Below, piece by piece: positions 52,633 to 61,100 of a stretch of 64,000 nt of DNA. The notes beneath the pieces were generated by a model. That model was not told the DNA's origin, searched no databases, and saw nothing but the letters and a program-made list of their open reading frames with translations. Source of the DNA: Limibacillus halophilus (GTDB lineage Bacteria > Pseudomonadota > Alphaproteobacteria > Kiloniellales > CECT-8803); the NCBI RefSeq assembly GCF_014191775.1, contig NZ_JACHXA010000003.1, positions 62,001 to 126,000 on the forward strand, read 5' to 3'. The position numbers were made by a program, and so were the translations under genes. Numbering within the stretch: the stretch's first letter is position 1; every line of letters begins with the position of its first letter.

Positions 52633-53127
52633 TTGAGTATTCTTCAGATAGAAAACATCGCGGAACAGGATGAGTCCGGTCGGCGGGCTCTCCTGGATCT
52701 GAACAACGCGCATGCCCGCGAGACGTCGTTCCTGACCGAGCCGCATTTTGAGAGCTTGCTCGCCGGAGCGTTTTCGGCGGTCTGCGTTCCGAAAGCCGCT
52801 GCGCTGCTTATCGCCTTCGATCACTCGGGTCCCTACGATAACCCTAATTTTAGGTGGTTTTCAGAGCGCTACCAGGAATTTGCCTATGTAGACCGAATTG
52901 TCGTCGGGCGGGCATTTCAGGGTATGGGGCTCGCCAGGCGCCTTTACGAGCATCTTTTCGATCTTGCGCGCCAGGCGCGGTTGAGGCGCGTCGTCTGCGA
53001 GGTGAACCTTGATCCGCCAAATCCGGAATCCGACGCCTTTCATGAACGGATGGGGTTCGCGGAGGTTGGGAAAGCCGTCCTGAAAGGCCGCGAGAAGACC
53101 GTCCACTACCTCTGCAAGCCGCTTTGA
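52633..53127 (+). CDS. GNAT-family acetyltransferase
   Basis: A 164-residue enzyme. YVDRIVVGRAFQGMGLARRL contains the acetyl-CoA loop (Gln-Gly-Met-Gly-Leu-Ala). CEVNLDPPNPESDAFHERMGF is the next conserved part of this subgroup. The start is TTG 52633 with AAGGCGGAAGA upstream. The acetyl acceptor is unknown. Confidence 0.82.
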   Translation: MSILQIENIAEQDESGRRALLDLNNAHARETSFLTEPHFESLLAGAFSAVCVPKAAALLIAFDHSGPYDNPNFRWFSERYQEFAYVDRIVVGRAFQGMGLARRLYEHLFDLARQARLRRVVCEVNLDPPNPESDAFHERMGFAEVGKAVLKGREKTVHYLCKPL

Positions 53128-53157
53128 AAGACCTGGCAAGCCATTACTAACCGGCAG

Positions 53158-54993
53158 TCAGCTTTTCTTCCGGAACATTCTTGCAGCGAGGCTCGCCAAG
53201 GGTTCACCGATCATCGCCCGACACCAGATCAAGGGAATATGTGCAAGGCGCAAGCTCCAGGGTTTCGGCTCCAAGTCGATGCTGAGCGATTTGATGCTGC
53301 CCTCGGAAAGCTCGCCAATCACAAACTCAACACCGCCGACCCGCAGACGTCGGCCGACCCGCAGGCGGCCGGGCAGGTTCCTTGAAACGAATGCGCCGAT
53401 CGTGTCTGCCTCTTTGCGTGTCGGAAGCCTCAAACCGTAGGCATCGGCAACGGACTCCAAAGGCGCGGATCCGTTGAAGACAAAGGCGCCCATGATCGCC
53501 GCATCCACTGAATCAAACCCGCCTACTCTCTCGCCGAACAAGCGATCCAAAACCGGAAGCGCCGCAGGCGGCGCCAACAGCAGGATGTCATCGCCCGGAT
53601 TGAGGTACTTGACCGATACAGGCGTCAGCAGTTTCCCCTCGCGCATGATCGAGACCAGATCAACTTTCTCCGGCAAGGGCAAGCGGGCAAGGTTGCGTTT
53701 GAGCGCCAGGGATTTCGGCCGCACGGAGTATGCCAGCATGTCACGGCTGGAGCCCGAGGGCAGATTGAGGGCGACACGTGGCGGCGCCTCCGGGCGCGGC
53801 GGCAGGACCACGCCGAACTTCCGCCCGGCCAGCCCGATCGACCAGCCCTGAAAGATCAAGGAAATCAAAACCACAACATAGACAACGCCAAAATAAGCCG
53901 CCGCGTGATCAAGCCCCGCCAGCACCGGTATCGTTCCCAGGAAGATCGGCACTGCGCCGCGTAACCCAACCCAGGATACGAAGCCGATCTCTCGCGCTTT
54001 GAAGCCAAACCACGGCAAGCACAGCGCGACCGCCACGGGGCGCGCGACCAACATCAGCGCCAGTGCGATCACGACCGCCGGTAACAACACGGGCAATAGC
54101 TCACTGGGCGTGACCAGAAGACCCAGCATCAGGAACATCGCAATCTGGCTGAGCCACGCCAACCCATCATGGAACCGGTCGATTTGCAGGGAAGATTTAT
54201 GGTTTCGGTTACCGACCGTCAGGCCCATCAGATAAGCGGCCAAGAATCCGCTGGCGCCCAACGTTTGCGAGGCGGCGAAGATTGAAAGGACGGACGCGGT
54301 TACCACAATCGGGTAAAGCCCCGCGGCCACTTGGATCCGGTTGATCATGAACAACAACAGGTAGCCGCCCGCCAAGCCAGCCGTCGCACCGCCCACTATC
54401 TGCAAAACGAAGGTGCCCACCAGCGCAACGGCCGTATCTCCGTTGAAGGGGACTTCAGGCATCCCCAACAAGGAAACACAGGTAATGGTCAAGAGGACGG
54501 CCATGGGGTCGTTGAGCCCGGCCTCGGCCTCGAGGGTCGAACTGAGACGCTCACGCAGACGTAGACCGCGCAGGTGAAGTAGCAAGAACACCGCCGCCGC
54601 GTCGGTGGATGCGACGATGGAGCCCAGAAGCAGCCCTTCCAACCAACCGATACCCAACAGGAATGAGGCCGCCGCGCCCGTAACCGCGGCCGTTACGACA
54701 ACCCCTGCGCTGGCCAACACCAGCGCTGGCGCCGCGACTTTACGCAAGCTCTCGACCCGCGTACGCAAGCCACCGTCGAAGAGGATGATTGCCAGGGCGA
54801 TGCTGCCGACCAGGTAGGTCGTGCCGAAATCGTCGAAATCGATCCCGCCGGGACCGTCCTCCCCGGCCAGCATCCCAAGCACCAGGAAGACAAGGAGCAA
54901 GGGCGCGCCGAAGCGAGAGGAAATCATTCCGGCAAAGATGCTGATCAGAATCAAACCGGAGCCGATAAGGATCAGATGATTGGCGAATTCCAA
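53158..54993 (-). CDS. K+/H+ antiporter, CPA1 (NhaP2/CvrA) type
   Basis: A 611-residue inner-membrane antiporter. Twelve to thirteen helices cover residues ~1-385: the entry FGAPLLLVFLVLGMLAGEDG, the ion-binding EAGLNDPMAVLLT, and the late WVGLRGAVPIFLGT. The cytoplasmic part carries a TrkA-C (RCK C) domain (about 410-500) and a CorC/HlyC-like end domain. Such proteins expel K+ for osmotic and pH control. TTG 54993 gives the family-like N-terminus (LEFANHLILIGSG); the frame is open to 55053. It converges with the GNAT gene. Confidence 0.9.
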   Translation of the reverse strand: MEFANHLILIGSGLILISIFAGMISSRFGAPLLLVFLVLGMLAGEDGPGGIDFDDFGTTYLVGSIALAIILFDGGLRTRVESLRKVAAPALVLASAGVVVTAAVTGAAASFLLGIGWLEGLLLGSIVASTDAAAVFLLLHLRGLRLRERLSSTLEAEAGLNDPMAVLLTITCVSLLGMPEVPFNGDTAVALVGTFVLQIVGGATAGLAGGYLLLFMINRIQVAAGLYPIVVTASVLSIFAASQTLGASGFLAAYLMGLTVGNRNHKSSLQIDRFHDGLAWLSQIAMFLMLGLLVTPSELLPVLLPAVVIALALMLVARPVAVALCLPWFGFKAREIGFVSWVGLRGAVPIFLGTIPVLAGLDHAAAYFGVVYVVVLISLIFQGWSIGLAGRKFGVVLPPRPEAPPRVALNLPSGSSRDMLAYSVRPKSLALKRNLARLPLPEKVDLVSIMREGKLLTPVSVKYLNPGDDILLLAPPAALPVLDRLFGERVGGFDSVDAAIMGAFVFNGSAPLESVADAYGLRLPTRKEADTIGAFVSRNLPGRLRVGRRLRVGGVEFVIGELSEGSIKSLSIDLEPKPWSLRLAHIPLIWCRAMIGEPLASLAARMFRKKS

Positions 54994-55244
54994 GACGGCC
55001 CCACTTCCACAATGCTTACCTTCCGCGGACCGATGATGGGACCAGACCGGCAACCACCCTCTCGCGACTAGACCCTTGAGAATTAAGGTCTCGCACGAAC
55101 GCGATCAAGCAGCGGCGGCCATCCAATGGGGACAAACAGGCTGTCGCGGAAAATCCTTGCCGCAATTTCGAGGCCAACCCTAGGTACTTGCCAAAGAGAC
55201 TAAGGCCTTTTTATATCACCGAAACGATCTGAGGAGCAGTGGCG

Positions 55245-55706
55245 ATGGTAAATTCAACTGAGCATGTGACCGGCGGCTGTCTTTGCGGCGCCGTGCGATA
55301 CAAGGCAGAGGCCTTCCTAAAGAGCGCTTACTACTGTCATTGCAAAAACTGCCAGAAGAGCAGCGGACAACCAGCGGAGATCGGGGTGCCAATCAAGGCA
55401 GGTACGCTGGAGTTTACCGGCGAACCGCCAAAGTTTCATTCGTCTTCGGAGTACGGCGAAAGAGGATTCTGCCCGCACTGCGGCTCTCGCCTTCTATGGC
55501 GGCCACAGAACGGCGAAAACGAATGGGCTATCAGCGTCAACGTCGGCTCGCTCGACAATCCAGAGGATGTGATACCCAGCGCACACATTTTCGTGGACCG
55601 TCAGCTTCCCTGGTACCGGCCCGACGATTCCCTGCCCGGCCGACGTTCAGACGAGATGGAAGTAGTCGCCGCGGCCTGGAAGAAAGAACGCCTTGCCGAA
55701 TCCTAA
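55245..55706 (+). CDS. GFA/CENP-V domain zinc protein
   Basis: A 153-residue protein of the glutathione-dependent formaldehyde-activating (Gfa) family. Zinc ligands are GGCLCGAVRY, CHCKNCQKSSG and FCPHCGSRL. ATG 55245 is eight bases behind GAGGAG; GTG 55239 is too close to it. Gfa itself condenses glutathione with formaldehyde, but most homologues are uncharacterised. It stands alone, divergent from the antiporter. Confidence 0.88.
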   Translation: MVNSTEHVTGGCLCGAVRYKAEAFLKSAYYCHCKNCQKSSGQPAEIGVPIKAGTLEFTGEPPKFHSSSEYGERGFCPHCGSRLLWRPQNGENEWAISVNVGSLDNPEDVIPSAHIFVDRQLPWYRPDDSLPGRRSDEMEVVAAAWKKERLAES

Positions 55707-55834
55707 CCGAGCCGCGCGAACGGGCACGCATCCTGGCGCCCATCCGACTGGACACAATGAATGGATGAGGGAATCAAAACGTCCTTCACCCGCAAGAATG
55801 TTGTTGGGATGCTGCGCCCTGCGGCAAGCTGGGC

Positions 55835-55963
55835 CTAGAATATCTTGCCGGACGCCACGAGCTGCATGACCAGGATGTAAAACATCATGATGACCCAGGT
55901 CGGCGCGAGGCCAAGGCCGATGGCAGGACGGTTCTCGGGGGAGCAATCGAAATTACGGAACAT
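55835..55963 (-). CDS. 42-residue single-pass membrane protein
   Basis: Reads MFRNFDCSPENRPAIGLGLA followed by a helix (PTWVIMMFYILVMQLVASGKIF) that reaches the stop. AAAAGGAGT lies seven bases before the ATG, a strong site. One cysteine precedes the helix. Family unknown to me. The next gene on this strand lies beyond the window's recognisable units, so it seems monocistronic. Confidence 0.6.
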   Translation of the reverse strand: MFRNFDCSPENRPAIGLGLAPTWVIMMFYILVMQLVASGKIF

Positions 55964-56222
55964 TTCCAGGACTCCTTTTACAAAGTCTCATCCGCGCCAA
56001 GTGGTCGGCATCGAACAGAGCAGCGCAAAAACTCCAAGGATCGCCATCCACGATGTCACCCTCAGAGACATCATAGATACTGCGAAATCGACTGAGCTTT
56101 GTCCCGGGATAAAAGGTCGCAGCACCGGCCTGCATGAACCGCGCCCCGTCACCGGCATCATCTAGACTTCCCCGAATGAAGGTGTAATCATCTAGTCTTT
56201 CAACCGAAAGAAGGTTGTCGGG

Positions 56223-58037
56223 ATGCTGCCGCTCCGCACCCTCTCTCCGAGGGTTTCACTTGCTCTCTTGCTGACCCTAACCTTCGCGGTCGCGGCCTGT
56301 ACGGCGCAACGCCCGACCCAACCGGCCCAAACCGAATCCCAAAGTATTGAACAGAATGACGCGCAGGACAGCCGCACCCGGGTAGATGAACTCACCGCCG
56401 AGATCGAAAGCGGAACCTTAGGCGGTAGTGATCTTGCGGAGGCATACAGAAACCGAGGCCTCGCCTGGAGTGACCTCGGCGAGCACCGCCGCGCAATCGC
56501 CGATTACGATCAGGCCATCCGCGTCGACCCGCAGTATGCAGCGGCGTACAACAGCCGAGGCGTAGCTTGGGCAGAACTCGGTGAACCGCACCGCGCAATC
56601 GCCGATTACGATCAGGCTATCCGGCTCGATCCCGGCTATGCATTCGCCTACAGAAACAGGGGTCTTCGTTGGGCTGACCTCGGCGAGCATCGCCGCGCAA
56701 TCGAGGATTACGACGAAGCCATTCGTTCGGATCCGCAGTACGCAGCCGCCTATAATAGCCGGGGCAATGCTTGGGCTGACCTCGGTGAACCTCACCGCGC
56801 TATCGCCGATTACGATCAGGCCATCCGCGTCGATCCCGGCTATGTATTCGCCTACAGAAACAGAGGCCGTCGTTGGGCTGAACTCGGCGAACTCCGCCGC
56901 GCCATCGAGGATTATAACCAAGCCATCCGCGTCGACCCGGAATATGCAGCGGCCTATAACAGCCGGGGCATCGCTTGGAACGACCTAGATGAGCACTACC
57001 GCGCTATGGAGGACTACGATCAGGCCATCCGCCTCGATCCGAAACACGCGCTGGCCTATAATAATCGGGGAGTGTCTTGGGCTGACCTCGGCGAACACCG
57101 CCGCGCCATCGAAGACTACGATCAGGCCATCCGTCTCGACCCGGAATACGCGCTGGCCTACAGAAACAGGGGTCTTCGTTGGGCCGCCCTCGACGAGTAT
57201 CACCGTGCCATTGAGGATTACGACGAAGCCATCCGTCTAGATCCGCAGTATGCAGCGGCCTATTATAGCCGAGGCAATGCTTGGGATGGCCTCGGCGAAT
57301 ACCGCCGCGCCATTGAGGACTACGATCACGCCATCCGCCTCGATCCGGAGTATGCGGCCGCCTATAACAATCGGGCAGTGTCGTGGGCTGACCTCGGCGA
57401 ATACCGCCGCGCCATCGAAGACTACGATCACGCCATCCGTCTCAACCCGGAATACGCACTCGCCTACAGAAATCGGGGCCTCCGTTGGGCTGACCTCGGC
57501 GAATATCGCCGCGCCATTGAGGACTACGATCAAGCGCTCCGCATCAATCCGGACTACGCGTCGGCTTACTTCAACCGCGGAAATGCCTGGGGCAACCTCG
57601 GTGAATATTCTCAAGCGATCGAGAACTTCAACGAGGCTATCCGCTTGAGTCCGGAATATGCGCAGGCCTACAACAACCGTGGTCTCGCTTGGTACTACCT
57701 TGAGGAATACAATCTCGCGATTGAGAACTACGATAAGGCTTTGCAGCTCGATCCAGAATACGCGGAAACCTATAATAACCGGGGTGTCGCCTGGGCTGAC
57801 CTCGGCGAGGATCGCCGCGCCATCGGAGATTACGACCAAGCCCTCCGCATCGATCCGGACGACGCCCTCGCCTATAACAACCGTGGTCTAGCCTGGGCCA
57901 ACTTGGGCGAGTATCGCCGGGCTATCAAGGACTATGACCGGGCTCTACAGTTCGATCCGGAATTCACGCTCGCCTACAACAACCGTGGCCTTGCGTTGAA
58001 AGCACTTGGCAATGGTCAGGGTGAGATCGAACAATGA
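56223..58037 (+). CDS. TPR-repeat lipoprotein (sixteen units)
   Basis: A 604-residue envelope protein. The signal peptide ends in a lipobox, V-A-A-C26. After a ~45-residue polar linker, sixteen units of 34 residues follow, each built like YNSRGVAWAELGEPHRAIAD plus YDQAIRVDP. They make a superhelical tetratricopeptide scaffold for protein binding, probably on the periplasmic side of a membrane. The repeats are also similar as DNA (102-bp period), so long minus-strand frames inside are shadows. AAGAAGG precedes the ATG. Partners are unknown. Confidence 0.9.
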   Translation: MLPLRTLSPRVSLALLLTLTFAVAACTAQRPTQPAQTESQSIEQNDAQDSRTRVDELTAEIESGTLGGSDLAEAYRNRGLAWSDLGEHRRAIADYDQAIRVDPQYAAAYNSRGVAWAELGEPHRAIADYDQAIRLDPGYAFAYRNRGLRWADLGEHRRAIEDYDEAIRSDPQYAAAYNSRGNAWADLGEPHRAIADYDQAIRVDPGYVFAYRNRGRRWAELGELRRAIEDYNQAIRVDPEYAAAYNSRGIAWNDLDEHYRAMEDYDQAIRLDPKHALAYNNRGVSWADLGEHRRAIEDYDQAIRLDPEYALAYRNRGLRWAALDEYHRAIEDYDEAIRLDPQYAAAYYSRGNAWDGLGEYRRAIEDYDHAIRLDPEYAAAYNNRAVSWADLGEYRRAIEDYDHAIRLNPEYALAYRNRGLRWADLGEYRRAIEDYDQALRINPDYASAYFNRGNAWGNLGEYSQAIENFNEAIRLSPEYAQAYNNRGLAWYYLEEYNLAIENYDKALQLDPEYAETYNNRGVAWADLGEDRRAIGDYDQALRIDPDDALAYNNRGLAWANLGEYRRAIKDYDRALQFDPEFTLAYNNRGLALKALGNGQGEIEQ

Positions 58038-58109
58038 GAAGCGCCGATCGCGACGCGGTGTCCGCAGGTGTCTCCGACGCCCTGCCGAAACCCATGTTTC
58101 AACAAAAAA

Positions 58110-58132
58110 ATTCCAGGAACTTCCTTGGTAGC
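58110..58132 (+). repeat. Left attachment repeat (attL-like)
   Basis: 23 bases identical to 61571-61593 in the same orientation (beginning ATTCCAGGAA, ending TTGGTAGC). Confidence 0.65.
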
Positions 58133-58200
58133 AGAAGAGGAATTCATCGCCCGTGGCGGACGCCCAAAGGGCGGCAAGCCCCGACACGCGGATAAAGATT
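58126..58200 (-). pseudogene. Decayed partial copy of tRNA-Met
   Basis: Beyond the 23-bp repeat, 58133-58155 keeps the pattern of the tRNA T-arm (GAGG-ATTC) with many substitutions. After about 25 extra bases, CCCCGACACGCGGAT (58179-58193) is identical to 61611-61625 inside the intact tRNA. The anticodon arm is no longer recognisable. Together these suggest a duplicated tRNA 3' part that has decayed since integration. Confidence 0.45.
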
Positions 58201-58362
58201 TTAATGCTATGGCTCGCCAACGCCTCGACGACGCGCATCATCGTCTGACTCAAGCGCGCGATTCAGGGTGTGCAAGGCCGGGTCGCCAACAGACTTGAGA
58301 AACTGTGCCGTCGTCGCCGGAAAGAGTTTAGCTCTCATGAGGGGTTTTGAATGCTCGCCAAG

Positions 58363-59205
58363 TCAGTGAGAGACAAAGACCGGCACCTTGGAACGCTCCA
58401 GAATCCCGGTTGCGTGGCTCCCAAATTGCTCAAATGCAAGGAAGCGTCGGTACGAAGACCCGATGACGATCACACCAGCGTCAACTCTCTCCGCTTCTTC
58501 CAGGAGAGTAGTCGTACGGTCACTCCCGCTCGGCAGTGATGATTTGGACACCTTGAAGCCGTGATCGATAGCATAGGCTTCGGCTTTATCGAGCAAGCGA
58601 TCCGGGGATTCTCCACTCTTTGGCTTGCCCGCCGTGACCAGATGCAGGTTGGCGTCCGGGCATAGATCCGATTGAACGAACTGCTTGAAGGCTTTCGCAC
58701 TATCCAGCGAGCCAGACAATGCAACCAGTGTGCTGGCTGGTTTCCATTCCGATTGCTCAGGCACGGCCAACATTGGTCTCAAACCCATCGCGATCAGATG
58801 CAGCACCGCCGCTACATCGTCCGCATTGCGCTCTCCTGGTGACCAGGGTCTGGTCGGAATTAGCGCCAGGTCCTGGAATCGCCAAACCGATGAAAGGGTC
58901 TCGTCTGTGTCTCCCCTGAGCGATACCGCCTGATAAACAACGTTGGCTCTTTTGCACTCATCTCCAAGGGCAATGAGTGAATCATTCGCGTCTTTCGTCG
59001 CGTCACGCAGGCGAGCCTCGATTAGCCTTACCCTGTAAGAGAACGCTCCCACCGGCGCTGGTCCAACCATCCCGATCCGGTCAACGTCCACAATGGCGCA
59101 GCCCGTGATCTTCGCGTTGTGTTGCCTTGCAAGCTCTACCGCTATCCTGCTTTGAGCCGCAGCAGCAGGAGAATGAGAAACGGAAACCAGAATACGGCGT
59201 AGCAT
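58363..59205 (-). CDS. Universal stress protein, tandem UspA domains
   Basis: A 280-residue cytoplasmic protein with two Usp units. The first starts RRILVSVSHSPAA. The second ends VIVIGSSYRRFLAFEQFGSHATGILERSKVPVFV, the region where Usp proteins carry the nucleotide-binding G-x2-G-x9-G-S/T pattern; here Gly-Ser-His-Ala-Thr is seen. Such proteins respond to starvation, low oxygen or redox stress. An FNR/FixK-type box lies 104 bp upstream, and the reductase gene diverges from the same region. Confidence 0.85.
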   Translation of the reverse strand: MLRRILVSVSHSPAAAAQSRIAVELARQHNAKITGCAIVDVDRIGMVGPAPVGAFSYRVRLIEARLRDATKDANDSLIALGDECKRANVVYQAVSLRGDTDETLSSVWRFQDLALIPTRPWSPGERNADDVAAVLHLIAMGLRPMLAVPEQSEWKPASTLVALSGSLDSAKAFKQFVQSDLCPDANLHLVTAGKPKSGESPDRLLDKAEAYAIDHGFKVSKSSLPSGSDRTTTLLEEAERVDAGVIVIGSSYRRFLAFEQFGSHATGILERSKVPVFVSH

Positions 59206-59308
59206 TGATCGACTGCCTCCGGACGGTAACGGGCATTTCGAGAATCCGGAGGCATTATCCTCCTGATCCTTTCCGGCTTAGGATATTCACATTCAGGAGG
59301 TTCTTGGA

Positions 59309-59322
59309 TTGATCTAGCGCAA
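59309..59322. promoter_or_regulatory. FNR/FixK-type box
   Basis: TTGATCTAGCGCAA matches the anaerobox TTGAT-N4-ATCAA at eight of ten fixed positions and equals known alphaproteobacterial variants ending in GCGCAA. It sits 104 bp before usp and 193 bp before the reductase gene, in the 309-bp divergent region. Confidence 0.6.
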
Positions 59323-59463
59323 AGCATGTATGAATGCGGTTGTTTACTTGAAGACGGTGATACCCTCTAACCTGTGAACTCCGCAGTTTCATTTTGATCA
59401 TCCACTGCCGGATACTGGAAACTCTGGATTATGGCTCGACAAGGCAACTCCCTCTCCAGCGTG

Positions 59464-59480
59464 ACCACCTTCGAGGTGGC
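59464..59480 (+). other. Stable hairpin in the reductase leader
   Basis: CCACC-TTCGA-GGTGG (extended by GAC/GCC flanks) forms a hairpin with a UUCG-like loop 35 bp before the reductase start, inside a 27-codon ORF (59431-59514) whose TAG directly abuts the reductase ATG. The remaining part of this 309-bp spacer shows nothing else besides the FNR-type box. Confidence 0.35.
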
Positions 59481-59514
59481 CAGTCGTGCCCGTCACAATC
59501 CGAGAGCAACCTAG

Positions 59515-60840
59515 ATGCCAAGCAGTCTTCTCCTGGCTCTCTATCTCGGAATTGCGGCTGCGCCAGTTGCTCTTGCCTGGATTTCGGACCTTCCCCCAAG
59601 ACCCTTTCTCGATGATCTGTCGTCCGGGCTGGCCATGACCGCGTATGCGGTCATGCTGATGGAATTCCTCTTGTCAGGACGGTTTCGCTTCGTTTCGAGC
59701 AAAATCGGAATCGACCAGACGATGCGGTTCCATCAGCTCTTTGCCCGCACCCTCTTGGTCTTTGTTCTCATCCATCCGTTCATTTACACACTTCCGATCA
59801 TTGCCAATCCCCCTCCCTGGGATCTTGCCGCCACCGGTTTCCTTAAACTGACAAACATTGGCATCCTCACCGGTATCGCCGGTTGGCTACTCCTGGGAGC
59901 ACTGGTTCTCACGGCGATGGCGCGTGACGCACTTTCCTACAGCTATGAAACCTGGAGGCTCAGCCATGGCCTGGGCGCCATTCTGGTCGCCGCTCTTGTC
60001 GCCATCCATACATTCGATTCAGGCCGCTACAGTGGAACCGGGCCTTTGACGATATATTGGACCGGTCTTCTCGGCATCGCTGCGGTCTCGATGCTGTACG
60101 TCTATCTGGTCTCTCCGCTTCTAAAGCTGCTCTCGCCTTTCGAGGTTATCTCGGTCCGGCAAATCGCCGAGAGAACCTGGGAGCTCACGATTGCGCGAAG
60201 GGACAGGAGGCCGATCCGGTTCAAGGCCGGTCAGTTCTTCTGGTTGGGCATTACCCGGCATCCGTTCACCCTGAGAGAGAACCCTTTCTCCATTGCATCC
60301 GCCCCTGCGAACAACAGGCAGGTTCAGTTTGTCATCAAGGAGCTGGGCGACTTCACCCGTTCGATCTCCCGCATAAGCCCCGGCCAGCGTGCCTGGGTCG
60401 ATGGTCCTCATGGTGGCCTCAGCCTGCCGGAACCCGATGCTCCGGGTGTAGGTCTCATCGCGGGTGGTGTAGGGATTGCGCCGCTTCTCAGCGTGTTACG
60501 CGAGATGAGAGCGCGTGGAGACGAACGGCCTGTCATCTTGCTCTACGGAAACCGGCGCGAGGACCAGATTGTCTATCGAGAAGAACTTGAGAACCTTGCC
60601 GCTACGTCGGACCTCAATGTGACACACCTGTTAGGTGAGCCTCCGGATGGTTGGTCCGGGGCAACCGGCCTGGTGGATGCCCAGGTAATCGGAGATATTT
60701 TTGGCCAGCGAAAAGGGTCGCAAGGCTGGACGTATCTGCTCTGCGGGCCACCAGCAATGTTGAATGCAGCCGAGGCAGGACTGATGGCTCATGGTGTTCC
60801 TGCCAGCCAGATCGTGAGTGAAAGGTTTGTTTACGATTAA
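59515..60840 (+). CDS. Membrane ferric-reductase-like / ferredoxin-NADP reductase family protein
   Basis: A 441-residue inner-membrane electron-transfer protein. Six helices (residues ~5-205) form a ferric-reductase-like haem domain with His in RFHQLFARTLLVFVLIHPF and RLSHGLGAILVAALVAIHTF. The cytoplasmic part is an FAD/NAD(P)H domain: LRENPFSIASAP (FAD), GGVGIAPLLSVL (NADPH) and YLLCGPPAM. It would pass electrons from NAD(P)H through FAD and haem across the membrane. No Shine-Dalgarno is obvious; the 27-codon ORF ending at its ATG may couple translation. Probably controlled by the upstream FNR-type box. Confidence 0.88.
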   Translation: MPSSLLLALYLGIAAAPVALAWISDLPPRPFLDDLSSGLAMTAYAVMLMEFLLSGRFRFVSSKIGIDQTMRFHQLFARTLLVFVLIHPFIYTLPIIANPPPWDLAATGFLKLTNIGILTGIAGWLLLGALVLTAMARDALSYSYETWRLSHGLGAILVAALVAIHTFDSGRYSGTGPLTIYWTGLLGIAAVSMLYVYLVSPLLKLLSPFEVISVRQIAERTWELTIARRDRRPIRFKAGQFFWLGITRHPFTLRENPFSIASAPANNRQVQFVIKELGDFTRSISRISPGQRAWVDGPHGGLSLPEPDAPGVGLIAGGVGIAPLLSVLREMRARGDERPVILLYGNRREDQIVYREELENLAATSDLNVTHLLGEPPDGWSGATGLVDAQVIGDIFGQRKGSQGWTYLLCGPPAMLNAAEAGLMAHGVPASQIVSERFVYD

Positions 60841-60852
60841 GGAGTGGGCTCC

Positions 60853-60945
60853 ATGAATCTGCCCAACCACCGAAAGAACCTGTTGAAGTGGACCATTGTC
60901 TCCCTGGCGCTCTTCAGCGTGGCATTGGCTTTTGCCCTTCGGTAA
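60853..60945 (+). CDS. 30-residue single-pass membrane protein, coupled to the reductase gene
   Basis: Reads MNLPNHRKNLLKWTIVSLAL and ends FSVALAFALR. It has a basic N-terminus and one membrane helix. AAGGAG overlaps the reductase stop codon (TTAAGGAG) and lies eight bases before the ATG, so translation is coupled. It may be a small subunit of the reductase, or the start of a longer gene that was cut when the region decayed. Confidence 0.55.
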   Translation: MNLPNHRKNLLKWTIVSLALFSVALAFALR

Positions 60946-61100
60946 TTCTCCAGAACTCTGACAGGACGCGAGCGGCAGATCCGTTGTTGCTGATCAACAG
61001 GGCGTGGCCGGAGGATTGCATTGCACGCGCCATCATTCGGATTTTTGAAGTTCCGCACCGGCGGAGCCGCAAGCGGGCTCTGCAACAAGGGTCACGGTTC

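Noticed and set aside
57237-57839. 200-codon minus-strand frame and similar frames in the TPR gene
   Set aside because: The regular repeat keeps antisense frames open; the plus-strand TPR pattern with signal peptide is the real gene.
56430-58020. CRISPR-like periodicity
   Set aside because: The period is 102 bp without unique spacers and encodes TPR units in frame, so it is a coding tandem repeat and not a CRISPR array.
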